Source of the DNA: Caballeronia arvi
GTDB taxonomy: Bacteria; Pseudomonadota; Gammaproteobacteria; Burkholderiales; Burkholderiaceae
Assembly (NCBI RefSeq): GCF_001544695.2
Contig: NZ_FCOM02000040.1
Coordinates: forward strand, 1 to 64,000
DNA length: 64,000 nt
Direction: 5' to 3'
Position 1 is the first letter of the stretch; the number at the start of each line of letters is the position of its first letter. The notes beneath the pieces were generated by a model, which worked only from the letters and a program-made list of their open reading frames with translations, ran no database searches and had not been told where the DNA came from. Both the position numbers and the translations under genes were made by a program. Positions 26,541 to 34,434 of the stretch are shown here, piece after piece.

Positions 26541-28862
26541 CTAAATAGTCGAATCCCTCGACGCGCCGAGATCCCGCTGCCGCAGCACTTTCACCTGCCA
26601 CCACGCGGGCAGCAGGCGTCGCACCTCGGCGCGCGCGAAGCGGTCGTCGATCAGATAGAGCACGCCGCGATCGAGCGGCCCGCGGATCACGCGTCCGGCC
26701 GCCTGCACGACTTTCTGCAAGCCGGGAAACAGGTACGTGTACGCGTAACCCTCGCCGAAGGCCTCGTGCATGCACGCCTTCATCTGCTGATTGACGGGGT
26801 TCAGTTGCGGCAGGCCCAATGTTGCGACGAACGCGCCGATGAGCCGCGAGCCCGGCAGATCGATCGCCTCGCCGAACGCGCCGCCCAGCACCGCGAAGCC
26901 GACGCCGCGGCCATCCGGCACGAAGCGCGCGAGGAACTCGCGTTGCGCCGCCTCGCTCATTGCGCGCGATTGCTGCCAGCATGGAATCGACGGATGCCGC
27001 GCCGCGAGCGCCGCCGCGACCTGCGCGAGATACTCGAAGCTGCTGAAAAAGCTCAGATAGTTGCCTTCGGCGCGGAAGAACTGCGCGGCGATCAGATCGG
27101 CGATGCGATCGACGGAGCGCTCGCGATCGCGATAGCGCGTCGAAAGATCGGCGATCGCGCGCACGTCGAGCTGATCGGCGGAAAAGGGCGATTCGACATC
27201 GATGCGCACGCTCGATGCCGGCAAGCCTAGCGTATCGGCGTAGAAATGCGCGGGCGTCAGCGTTGCGGAAAAGAGCGCGACGCTGTGGGCGCGCGCGAAA
27301 CGCGGCGCGAGATGCGGGGCGGGAATCACGTTGCGCAGGCACAGCACGGCGTTGCGCTTCTTCGGGTTGGACGTTGCGCCGGTCAGCGTGATATCGAAGA
27401 TCGAATGCGTTCCGAAGCGCTCGGCGATGCGCGCGAAATGCACGGCATCGAAATAGAAGCGCAAGGTGTCGGGCGTGAAGATGTCCGGCTGCTCGCCGAG
27501 CGCTTCGGTCATCAGCGAGACGGCCTGCCCGAGCGTGGTGAGAAAGCGCGCGGGCGGTTCCGCATGCGCCGCGTATTCGATGTTCGATGCGTGCTGCTCG
27601 GCCGCCGTCTCGCTCCAGCTTCGCGCGACGCGATTCAGCGTTTTCTTCAGCAACGGCGGCGCGGCACGGCGCATCGCGTTGAAGGCGGCCTGATCGAGCG
27701 TGGCGGAATACATGCCGCGCGCGCGTTCGACGAGGTTGTGCGCCTCATCGACGAGCACCGCGACGCGCCACCGATTCGCCTCCGCGAGCGCGAAAAGCAT
27801 CGCGCTTGTATCGAAGTAATAGTTGTAGTCGCCGACGATCACATCGCCCCAGCGCGACAATTCCTGGCTCAGATAGTACGGACAGACCTCATGCCGGCGC
27901 GCGACGTCGGCGATGGCCGCGCGATCGAGCTGCGCGCAATCGAGCGCGGCGGCGCGCGCATCGGCGAGACGATCGTAGAAACCGCGCGCGAGCGGACACG
28001 ATTCGCCGTGACATGCCCGGTCGGGGTACTCGCAGGCCTTGTCGCGCGCGACGAGCTCGACGACGCGCAAGGGCGTGGCGGCGAGCGTCGTCAGCGCATC
28101 GAGCGCGAGCTGGCGTCCCGCGCTTTTTGCCGTCAGAAAGAAGATCTTGTCGAGCCGCTGGCCCGGCCACGCCTTCAGCAGCGGGAAGAGCGTGCCGACC
28201 GTTTTGCCGATGCCCGTCGGCGCTTGCGCGGCGAGACAGCGCCCCGACACCGCCGAGCGATACACGGCTTCGGCGAGCGCGCGCTGGCCCGGCCGAAACT
28301 CCGCGTGCGGAAACGCGAGCGCCGTGAGCGCGGCATCGCGCGCCGCGCCATGTGCCAGCTCCTGCCGCGCCCACGCGATGAAGCGTTCGCACTGCGCGTC
28401 GAAATGCGCGGCAAGCGCGAAGGCTGTCTGCGTCTCGACGAGCACGCTTTCCGTCTGATCGACAATATCGAAATACACGAGCGCGATCTCGATGGATTCG
28501 AGCCCGAGCTTGCGGCACATCAGATGCCCGTAGACGCGCGCCTGCGCCCAGTGCAGATGCCGATGATTCTGCGGCATCGATTCGAGCTTGCCGCGATGCG
28601 TCTTGATTTCTTCGAGCCGGTTGAGCGCGGGATCGTAGCCGTCGGCGCGGCCGCGCACGAGAAGCGGCCCGTATTCCGCCGCAAGCGCTATTTCCTTTTG
28701 ATAGCCCGCCGCGCGCCGGCCCGTGACCGTCACATGGCCCGCGACGCCTTCCTGCGCGCTCGGCGTCGGCGTGAAACGCAGATCGAGGTCGCCCTGTTTG
28801 GCCGTGAGCTCGCACAGCGCGCGCACGGCGACGGTGTAGGCGGGCTCGGATACTGTATGCAT
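26541..28862 (-). CDS. Cas4-like nuclease fused to a DinG/XPD-type iron-sulfur helicase
   Basis: Predicted 773 residues. The N-terminal ~180 residues carry the PD-(D/E)XK nuclease series: Asp74/Asp77 in RADGYD, Glu85-Ile86-Lys87 in LEEIKTHRG and Gln107/Tyr111 in AQARVYGHL. The superfamily 2 helicase part has Walker A APTGIGKT (214-221), four Cys (277, 284, 289, 327) placed as in the XPD/DinG 4Fe-4S cluster, and DEAH (372-375) in VDEAHN. C-terminal motifs include QAAGRVIRGPLDRG. It probably unwinds and cuts branched or damaged DNA. The nuclease lacks the Cas4 C-terminal Cys set. No CRISPR genes are near. Confidence 0.85.
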   Translation of the reverse strand: MHTVSEPAYTVAVRALCELTAKQGDLDLRFTPTPSAQEGVAGHVTVTGRRAAGYQKEIALAAEYGPLLVRGRADGYDPALNRLEEIKTHRGKLESMPQNHRHLHWAQARVYGHLMCRKLGLESIEIALVYFDIVDQTESVLVETQTAFALAAHFDAQCERFIAWARQELAHGAARDAALTALAFPHAEFRPGQRALAEAVYRSAVSGRCLAAQAPTGIGKTVGTLFPLLKAWPGQRLDKIFFLTAKSAGRQLALDALTTLAATPLRVVELVARDKACEYPDRACHGESCPLARGFYDRLADARAAALDCAQLDRAAIADVARRHEVCPYYLSQELSRWGDVIVGDYNYYFDTSAMLFALAEANRWRVAVLVDEAHNLVERARGMYSATLDQAAFNAMRRAAPPLLKKTLNRVARSWSETAAEQHASNIEYAAHAEPPARFLTTLGQAVSLMTEALGEQPDIFTPDTLRFYFDAVHFARIAERFGTHSIFDITLTGATSNPKKRNAVLCLRNVIPAPHLAPRFARAHSVALFSATLTPAHFYADTLGLPASSVRIDVESPFSADQLDVRAIADLSTRYRDRERSVDRIADLIAAQFFRAEGNYLSFFSSFEYLAQVAAALAARHPSIPCWQQSRAMSEAAQREFLARFVPDGRGVGFAVLGGAFGEAIDLPGSRLIGAFVATLGLPQLNPVNQQMKACMHEAFGEGYAYTYLFPGLQKVVQAAGRVIRGPLDRGVLYLIDDRFARAEVRRLLPAWWQVKVLRQRDLGASRDSTI

Positions 28863-28893
28863 GTACAGCAGTCTAGCATGCAGGAATCGCCTT

Positions 28894-30297
28894 TCAGGAC
28901 GCCGCGCGCAGCAATTCCCCGAGCGTTTTCATCGCGTTTTCGATCTGCGGCGACCACGGATGGCCGAAGTTGATGCGCACGTAATTCCCGAACGCGTGAC
29001 GCGCGGAAAAGATCGGCCCGGGCGTGACGTTGATGCCGTCTTCGAGCGCGCGCCGATGCAACTGCATCGCATCGACGTGTTCGGCGAGTTGCAGCCACAG
29101 GAAATAGCCGCCGTCGGGCTGTTGATAAACGACTTGAGAAGGCAGCCAGCGCGCGATGGCGTGCTCCATCGCGTCGCGTTGCACGAGAAGCGCGCCGCGC
29201 AGCTTGCGCAAATGCTTGTCGAAACCGCCGTGCTGCAAATAATCGGCGATGCCCGCCTGAATCGGGATGCTGGTCGAAATGCTCGTCATCAGCTTGAGAC
29301 GGCGGATCGCATCGGCGAAGCGGCCGGCCGCGACCCAGCCGAGCCGATAACCCGGCGCGAGCGTCTTCGAAAGCGACGCGCAATGCATCACGAGACCTTG
29401 TGTATCGAAGGCTTTCGCGGGCGGCGGACGATCCTGCGCAAAATGCAGCTCGCCATAGACATCGTCTTCGATGAGCGGAACGTCGTGTTTCGCGAGCAGT
29501 TCGACGAGCGCGCGCTTCTTCTCGATGGACAGCGTGACGCCCGTCGGATTCTGCAAGTTCGTCATGAACCAGCACGCGCGGACCGGATGCTTTTGCAGCG
29601 CTTCGGCGAGCACGTCGAGATCGAGACCCTCGCGCGGATCGACGGGAATCTCGACCGCGCGCAAGCCGAGATGCTCGACCGCCTGCAGCGCGGCATAGAA
29701 GCACGGCGATTCGATCGCGACCACATCGCCCGGCTTCGTCACGGCCATGAGGCAGAGCGTGAGCGCTTCCATCGCGCCGTTCGTGACGATGAGTTCCTCC
29801 ACCGGCTGCGCGATGCCCATGCCGATGTAGCGCAGCGCGATCTGCCGTCGCAATGCCTCGTTGCCTGGCGGCATGTCGACGACGGTGCTCCACGGATCGA
29901 GCATGCGCGACGCATGCGCGAGCGACTTCGCGAGACGCGCCAGCGGAAACAGTGTCGGCGATGGAAACGCGGAGCCGAGCGGCACGACATCCGGACGCTT
30001 CACCGCATCGAGCACGGAGAAGACGAGACTGCTGACGTCGATGGGCGCGGGTTCTTTCAGCGTCGCGCTCTCTTTTGGCGCGAGCGCGGCGCCCGGCGCG
30101 ACGTAATAGCCGGAACGCTCTCGCGCGCGGATCAAGCCCCACTCTTCGAGCAGGTAATACGCGCGAAAGACCGTCGACTGGCCGACGCCGTATTGCGTCG
30201 TCAGATGCCGCACCGAAGGCAGGCGCGTGCCCACGGGCAGCCGGCCCGCGCGAATCTCGGCGGCCATCGTGTCGGCAAGGGCTTGGTAGCGCTTCAT
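28894..30297 (-). CDS. MocR-type regulator (GntR plus aminotransferase domain)
   Basis: A 467-residue protein with a GntR winged helix (residues 3-72: YQALADTMAAEIRAGRLP, LPSVRHLTTQYGVGQST) and an aminotransferase domain with TNGAMEALTLCLMAV, MTNLQNPTGV, EDDVYGELHF and the PLP-lysine motif SLSKTLAPGYRLGW. It is a close paralogue of the protein at 7861-9285, especially in the C-terminal NYVRINFGHPW region. It points away from the lipoprotein/flavooxidase unit that starts at 30445, so that unit, 147 bases away, is its most likely target. Confidence 0.87.
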   Translation of the reverse strand: MKRYQALADTMAAEIRAGRLPVGTRLPSVRHLTTQYGVGQSTVFRAYYLLEEWGLIRARERSGYYVAPGAALAPKESATLKEPAPIDVSSLVFSVLDAVKRPDVVPLGSAFPSPTLFPLARLAKSLAHASRMLDPWSTVVDMPPGNEALRRQIALRYIGMGIAQPVEELIVTNGAMEALTLCLMAVTKPGDVVAIESPCFYAALQAVEHLGLRAVEIPVDPREGLDLDVLAEALQKHPVRACWFMTNLQNPTGVTLSIEKKRALVELLAKHDVPLIEDDVYGELHFAQDRPPPAKAFDTQGLVMHCASLSKTLAPGYRLGWVAAGRFADAIRRLKLMTSISTSIPIQAGIADYLQHGGFDKHLRKLRGALLVQRDAMEHAIARWLPSQVVYQQPDGGYFLWLQLAEHVDAMQLHRRALEDGINVTPGPIFSARHAFGNYVRINFGHPWSPQIENAMKTLGELLRAAS

Positions 30298-30444
30298 CGC
30301 GTGCGGGTTGGAAAGACCGCGCTCGGCTCGACGCGGCGCGAAATTGTCTCACACGGTTTTGCGAAGGAATATCGACGCGCCGCCGCGCGTTTAATGAACA
30401 AGCGGCTTCATCGCCGCGTAGGGCTCTTATTTGGAGGTGATGTC

Positions 30445-30576
30445 ATGAAGCTCGCCAGAATCGCAACCGTCGTGCTCGCGCTGCTCGCCGGTCTGCTCGC
30501 GGGATGTCAGACCGCCGACGGCGGCGCCAGCTCGTCCGGCACGACGTCCGGCAGCGGCAGCAGCGGGGGATATTGA
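30445..30576 (+). CDS. Very short lipoprotein (43 residues)
   Basis: The sequence starts MKLARIATVVLALLAGLLAG and continues with the lipobox LLAGC (lipid-carrying Cys21), so the mature part would be only about 23 residues, a Gly/Ser-rich tail ending GGY. TTGGAGGTGA just upstream is a near-ideal ribosome-binding site. The stop overlaps the start of the flavooxidase (TTGA), so the two are translationally coupled. Function is unknown; it may mainly serve to load ribosomes on the next gene, or be a true small envelope lipoprotein. Confidence 0.7.
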   Translation: MKLARIATVVLALLAGLLAGCQTADGGASSSGTTSGSGSSGGY

Positions 30577-32132
30577 GCGCTTCCGACGCCGCGCCGCTTC
30601 CGCCGGGCGTGACGGCCGCGCAGTTTCGCGCGGCGCTTGCGGCTTTTAAGGCGGCGCTCGGTGACGACGCCGTGCTGTCGAACGACGTCGTTTCGTATCT
30701 CGATCCGTTCGCGCCCGGCGATGCACTCGCGCATGCGCCATCCGCCGTCGTGCTGCCGCGCGATGTCGACGGCGTGCGCGCGGCGCTCGACGTGGCGAAT
30801 CGATATCGCGTGCCGCTCTGGACCGTATCGACGGGACGCAACTTTGCGTACGGCGGCGCGGCGCCACGCATGCGCGGCAGCGTCGTGATGGACTTGCGGC
30901 GCATGAATCGCATCATCGAGATCGATGAGACCTTGGGCTACGCGCTCGTCGAGCCGGGCGTGACGTACTACGACCTGCATCGCGCGCTGGGAACGCCCAG
31001 GCGCTTCTGGCTCGATCCGCCCGCGGCGGGATGGGGCAGCGTGATCGGCAACACGCTCGAACGCGGTTATGGCACGACGCCTTACGGCGACCATGCGGCG
31101 AATCAGTGCGGCATGGAAGTCGTGCTCGCGAACGGCGACGTCGTGCGCACGGGCATGGGCGCGATGCCCGCGAGCCGCGCGTGGCAAGTGTTCAAGGGCG
31201 GCTTCGGGCCGTCGTATGACGGCATGTTCATGCAGTCGAATTTCGGCGTCGTCACGAAGCTCGGCATCTGGCTCATGCCCGCGCCCGAGGGTTACATGAT
31301 CTGCCGCTATGCGTTCGCGCGCGAAGATGATCTGGAACGCGTCGTCGATACGCTGCGTCCGCTGCGCATGGACGGCACGATGCAAAGCAATGCGGTGATC
31401 GAAAGCGCGGTGCGCTGGGCGGCGGGTGTATCGACGCGAAACCAGTGGTACGACGGCGACGGCGCCATGCCCGACGACGTCATCGAGACGATGGCGCGCA
31501 AGATCGGCATCGGGCGCTGGAATCTGCGCTTTTGCCTGTATGGACCGCCCGCGCTCGTGAAGGCGCGGCGCGATATCGTCCACGCGCGTTTCAAGCCGAT
31601 CGCGGGCGCGACGCTCTTTGAGATGCCGTATCGCGATGCATCGGTCGAGCCCGAAGGCGGCGGCGATCGCGCGCAAGTCGGCATTCCGGGACTCGAAGCG
31701 TTCAGCCTGCTCAACTGGCGCGGCGGCAGGGGCGCGCATATCGATTTCTCGCCGATCTGCCCGCCGCTCGGACGCGATGCCGCGAAGCAGGCGCGCATGG
31801 TTCGCGAGCGCGCCGCGCAATTCGGCTTCGACTATTACGGCGGCTTCACGGCGGGCGAACGCGCTATGCATCATATTTTCGCGGCCATATTCGATTCCGA
31901 CGATCCACAGCAATCGCGCAACGCCGGTGCGTTGATCGAAACGCTGATCCACGATGCGGGCGCGGCCGGTTACGGGCAATATCGCGCGCATCTGTCGTAC
32001 ATGGATCTCGCCGCCGCGCAATACGATTTCAACGATCACGCGCTGATGCGGCTATCGAACACCATCAAGACGGCGCTCGATCCGAACGGCATTCTTTCGC
32101 CGGGCAAGCAGGGCATCTGGCCAGCGCGATGA
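30573..32132 (+). CDS. Vanillyl-alcohol-oxidase-family FAD oxidase (4-cresol dehydrogenase-like)
   Basis: A 519-residue FAD-dependent oxidase or dehydrogenase of the VAO/PCMH family, acting on para-alkylphenols such as vanillyl alcohol, eugenol or 4-cresol. The FAD domain has STGRNFAYGGAAPR, VMDLRRMNRIIEID and the family hallmark GTTPYGDHAANQCGMEVVLA; a substrate-binding domain follows. The start is TTG at 30573 with GGGGGA ahead, overlapping the lipoprotein stop. The next gene overlaps its stop (ATGA). No cytochrome c partner, needed by true p-cresol methylhydroxylase, is nearby, which favours an oxygen-using oxidase. Substrate is inferred. Confidence 0.82.
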   Translation: MSASDAAPLPPGVTAAQFRAALAAFKAALGDDAVLSNDVVSYLDPFAPGDALAHAPSAVVLPRDVDGVRAALDVANRYRVPLWTVSTGRNFAYGGAAPRMRGSVVMDLRRMNRIIEIDETLGYALVEPGVTYYDLHRALGTPRRFWLDPPAAGWGSVIGNTLERGYGTTPYGDHAANQCGMEVVLANGDVVRTGMGAMPASRAWQVFKGGFGPSYDGMFMQSNFGVVTKLGIWLMPAPEGYMICRYAFAREDDLERVVDTLRPLRMDGTMQSNAVIESAVRWAAGVSTRNQWYDGDGAMPDDVIETMARKIGIGRWNLRFCLYGPPALVKARRDIVHARFKPIAGATLFEMPYRDASVEPEGGGDRAQVGIPGLEAFSLLNWRGGRGAHIDFSPICPPLGRDAAKQARMVRERAAQFGFDYYGGFTAGERAMHHIFAAIFDSDDPQQSRNAGALIETLIHDAGAAGYGQYRAHLSYMDLAAAQYDFNDHALMRLSNTIKTALDPNGILSPGKQGIWPAR

Positions 32133-32488
32133 ACATGACGCGTCGCACGTTTCTGATTGCATCGGGGCTGACATGGATTCCGCCAGGCGGCGTGCGCGCT
32201 TCGGCGCGAACCTGGGTCATCGACGAAGACTTGCCGCAAAGCCGCGTCATCGTGAGTCGATTGAGCGTGACGGGCGCGCGCATTGCGTCGCTTTCAGGCG
32301 ATGCGGGCTGGCTGTGGATCGAGCGCTTGTCGAGCGAAGCGCTGTCTTCACATGTAATCGGCGGCCTGACGCGCTTTTCCGATGCGTTCGTGCTCGCGCA
32401 ACTGGGCGCGGGCATCGGCATGCGCGCGTTGCATCATCGTGAATGGAAAGCGGGCGCGTTGCTCTGGACGCTCCAGCACGACCGGTGA
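32129..32488 (+). CDS. Small Tat-exported protein of unknown function
   Basis: Predicted 119 residues beginning with a twin-arginine motif (TRRTFLIASGL) and a short hydrophobic segment, so export by Tat is likely, cleaved near residue 25 (VRASA). The mature part has no motif I recognise. Its start overlaps the flavooxidase stop by 4 bases (ATGA), making it the third gene of a coupled unit. A Tat route would fit a folded partner of a redox enzyme, but the flavooxidase itself shows no export signal. Confidence 0.65.
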   Translation: MNMTRRTFLIASGLTWIPPGGVRASARTWVIDEDLPQSRVIVSRLSVTGARIASLSGDAGWLWIERLSSEALSSHVIGGLTRFSDAFVLAQLGAGIGMRALHHREWKAGALLWTLQHDR

Positions 32489-32539
32489 GTCGCCGATAAA
32501 ATGACACGTATCTCGATATTGCCGCGCACGGATGAAACG

Positions 32540-32908
32540 ATGAACGCCACGGACACCCGCACGATCACCGACTGGCACGCGCACGTGTACTTCGATACCG
32601 TCACGCGCGACGCCGCGTGGCAGCTACGCCAGGTCATCGAGGCGCGCTTCGCAACAGAACTGCAAAGCGGCGCATTGCGCCTCGGACGCTTTCACGAGCG
32701 TCCGGTCGGACCGCATCCGATGTGGTCGTTTCAGCTGGGATTCGGCGCCGATCTGCTGACGCCGATGCTCGCCTGGCTCGCACTGAATCACGGCGCGCTC
32801 GATGTTTTCATGCACCCGAACACCGGCGACGCGCTCGTCGATCATCGCGATTCGGCGGTGTGGATCGGCCGCTCGCACGCGCTCGTGCTCGACAGACTGA
32901 TCGCCTGA
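32540..32908 (+). CDS. DOPA 4,5-dioxygenase family protein
   Basis: A 122-residue protein of the DOPA-dioxygenase family, starting with the typical ITDWHAHVYFD; the His in WHAHVYFD, HERPVGPHPMWSFQLGF and HPNTGD is the expected metal-ligand set. Such proteins cleave catechols extradiolly. The ATG at 32540 with GGATGAAA ahead is preferred over one at 32501, since it matches the usual N-terminus. It may accept catechols arising from the adjacent phenol oxidase, a plausible but unproven link. A terminator follows at 32922. Confidence 0.8.
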   Translation: MNATDTRTITDWHAHVYFDTVTRDAAWQLRQVIEARFATELQSGALRLGRFHERPVGPHPMWSFQLGFGADLLTPMLAWLALNHGALDVFMHPNTGDALVDHRDSAVWIGRSHALVLDRLIA

Positions 32909-32921
32909 CGCACGAAAAGAA

Positions 32922-32944
32922 AAAGGCGGACCGTGTCCGCCTTT
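32922..32944. terminator. Bidirectional terminator between dioxygenase and phasin genes
   Basis: AAAGGCGGAC (32922-32931), loop CGT, GTCCGCCTTT (32935-32944) forms a 10-bp stem flanked by A residues on the left and T residues on the right, so it can serve both convergent genes. Confidence 0.88.
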
Positions 32945-32964
32945 CTCCGAAACGTCCCGCGCGA

Positions 32965-33531
32965 TTATTTCTTGGCGTTCGCCGTCTTCGGCGTCACGAC
33001 GCGCACGGCCGTCTGGCTCGCGACGCTGGCGTCGTTCTGCGCGGCTTCGACCACTTGACGCGCGGCTTTGCGAGCCGCTTCGTAAGCCGAATTCGCCGAT
33101 TCCGTGGCGGCATCGATCGCGGATTTCCACGCGGACACCACCGCTTCGCTGCCGACCGGTGCATTGCTCGCCAGGCTTTGCACGAACGCCTGCACGTTGC
33201 GCTGCGACTTCTCGATCTGATCTTGCGCCGCCTCCAGATAGCCGCCGCGCACGCCCGTGGCGATTTCATAGACGTTCAGCCAGTAGGCCTGCACGCGCTT
33301 GGCGCTGTCCTGAAGATGCTGGTTCTGAAGCGCGAAGAATTCCTGCGGATCGCGCACGGAAAACGACCGGGCGACGAGCGCCTGATGCTCGTCGAGCACC
33401 GTCCTGACCGTGCGAACGTTCAGGTCGACCAGCTTTTCGAAACCTTCGACGGCTTGGGCGGCGAGACCGAAAGTCGTATCGACTCCCGCCTTTTGTGACG
33501 CGACGACGTTTTCCGGCGCAAGACTGCTCAT
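32965..33531 (-). CDS. phaP: Phasin (polyhydroxyalkanoate granule-associated protein)
   Basis: A 188-residue phasin, an amphipathic helical protein that coats PHA storage granules. The sequence MSSLAPENVVASQKAGVDT, then FGLAAQAVEGFEKLVDLN, closely follows Burkholderiaceae phasins, with an Ala/Lys-rich C-terminus. The ATG at 33531 has GGAG six bases ahead and matches the family start; alternatives at 33543 and 33558 add 4 and 9 residues. A good sigma70 promoter lies at 33598-33625. Confidence 0.9.
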   Translation of the reverse strand: MSSLAPENVVASQKAGVDTTFGLAAQAVEGFEKLVDLNVRTVRTVLDEHQALVARSFSVRDPQEFFALQNQHLQDSAKRVQAYWLNVYEIATGVRGGYLEAAQDQIEKSQRNVQAFVQSLASNAPVGSEAVVSAWKSAIDAATESANSAYEAARKAARQVVEAAQNDASVASQTAVRVVTPKTANAKK

Positions 33532-33597
33532 GCTCGACTCCATATGGATGTTCCCCATTGATAACGCGATGAATTTGTGCAGTGCAGCGAATCATCT

Positions 33598-33625
33598 ATT
33601 TTAAGGCAAGTGGATGAAGTGTCAA
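33598..33625 (-). promoter_or_regulatory. Sigma70 promoter of the phasin gene
   Basis: On the minus strand a perfect -35 TTGACA (33625-33620) is followed after 16 bases by TAAAAT (33603-33598). Transcription would start near 33591, about 60 bases before the phasin ATG. Confidence 0.65.
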
Positions 33626-34093
33626 TTACGTTTTCCCCGCTTGACTTTAAACCATCCGGCGATTAATTCAAAAAAACGCTGCCTGAAGCAGATGAATAAG
33701 CGGACTAATTAGCGGTGATCGGAGTGATCAGACATCACATAATCCGAACGACCATCTTATTCGGCAGTTATTGCGCCAGACAGAATAATTCGCCGGCTGG
33801 CCGGATGGCGAACGCGCGTTCGATACGGCTCTCACGGCGCGCCGTAAAGCATTGCCCTCGTAAACACCTAGGCCCGAAGTTACCGAATGCGTTGTTTCCC
33901 CACTTGACGCATTCATGCGTGAGTTGAAACAATCCCGCACTGCAGCACGCGCGAAGTCAATCGACGGTTTATCGGCAAGCATTTCCTGTTTTTGTTGTCA
34001 CTGCCGCGTCACCGGAAATGCGTACGATTCTTCTTCGCGCGAATGAGCCGGCGCTGAACGGCATAAAGATATAAATCGAGAGACTTGAAGAAA
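33626..34093. other. Gene-free, relatively AT-rich stretch upstream of the XRE gene
   Basis: No protein gene is convincing here: small open frames on both strands lack ribosome-binding sites and family resemblance. GTGATCGGAGTGATCA near 33715 is partly palindromic, and ACGCATTCATGCGT at about 33907-33920 is an inverted repeat. TTGACT at 33641 with TAATTC at 33664 is a possible plus-strand promoter. The lower GC than the surroundings suggests regulatory or transferred DNA. Confidence 0.5.
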
Positions 34094-34378
34094 ATGGGGC
34101 GACATTCCCACACCATTGGCCACCTTGAACGTAGTCACGAAGACAACGCCTTGCGGCGCGCCATCGCCGCGCGGCTCGACCGGGCCCTGCAAAAGGCGAA
34201 CGTCAGTTCCGCAAAAGCCGCCGGCTGGCTTGAAGTGAGCGAGCACGACGTGCAATTCTGGCGGCGCGGCATTACAGTTCCGCCGTTTTACGCATTCAAT
34301 CGCATCGCAAAAGCGCTCGATATCGATCCGCACTGGCTCTGCACGGGCCAGGCGCAGAGCGCGCATCCCGCGAACTGA
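34094..34378 (+). CDS. Small XRE-like helix-turn-helix protein
   Basis: Predicted 94 residues. The helix-turn-helix lies at about 33-75: ARLDRALQKANVSSAKAAGWL, then EVSEHDVQFWRRGITVPP and YAFNRIAKALDIDPHWL, which follows the usual XRE pattern including the final IDPxWL. It starts at an ATG behind GAGAGACTTGAAG; a TTG three codons earlier is possible. It stands alone after a long non-coding region and may be autoregulated. Confidence 0.75.
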   Translation: MGRHSHTIGHLERSHEDNALRRAIAARLDRALQKANVSSAKAAGWLEVSEHDVQFWRRGITVPPFYAFNRIAKALDIDPHWLCTGQAQSAHPAN

Positions 34379-34434
34379 TCGCATCTGCTGCGGCGGCGCG
34401 CTTTCCGTGCGCCGCCAGTCATGTCCCTTGAGCG

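Noticed and set aside
33715..33982. Two small overlapping frames on opposite strands before the XRE gene
   Set aside because: Neither has a ribosome-binding site or normal amino-acid composition.
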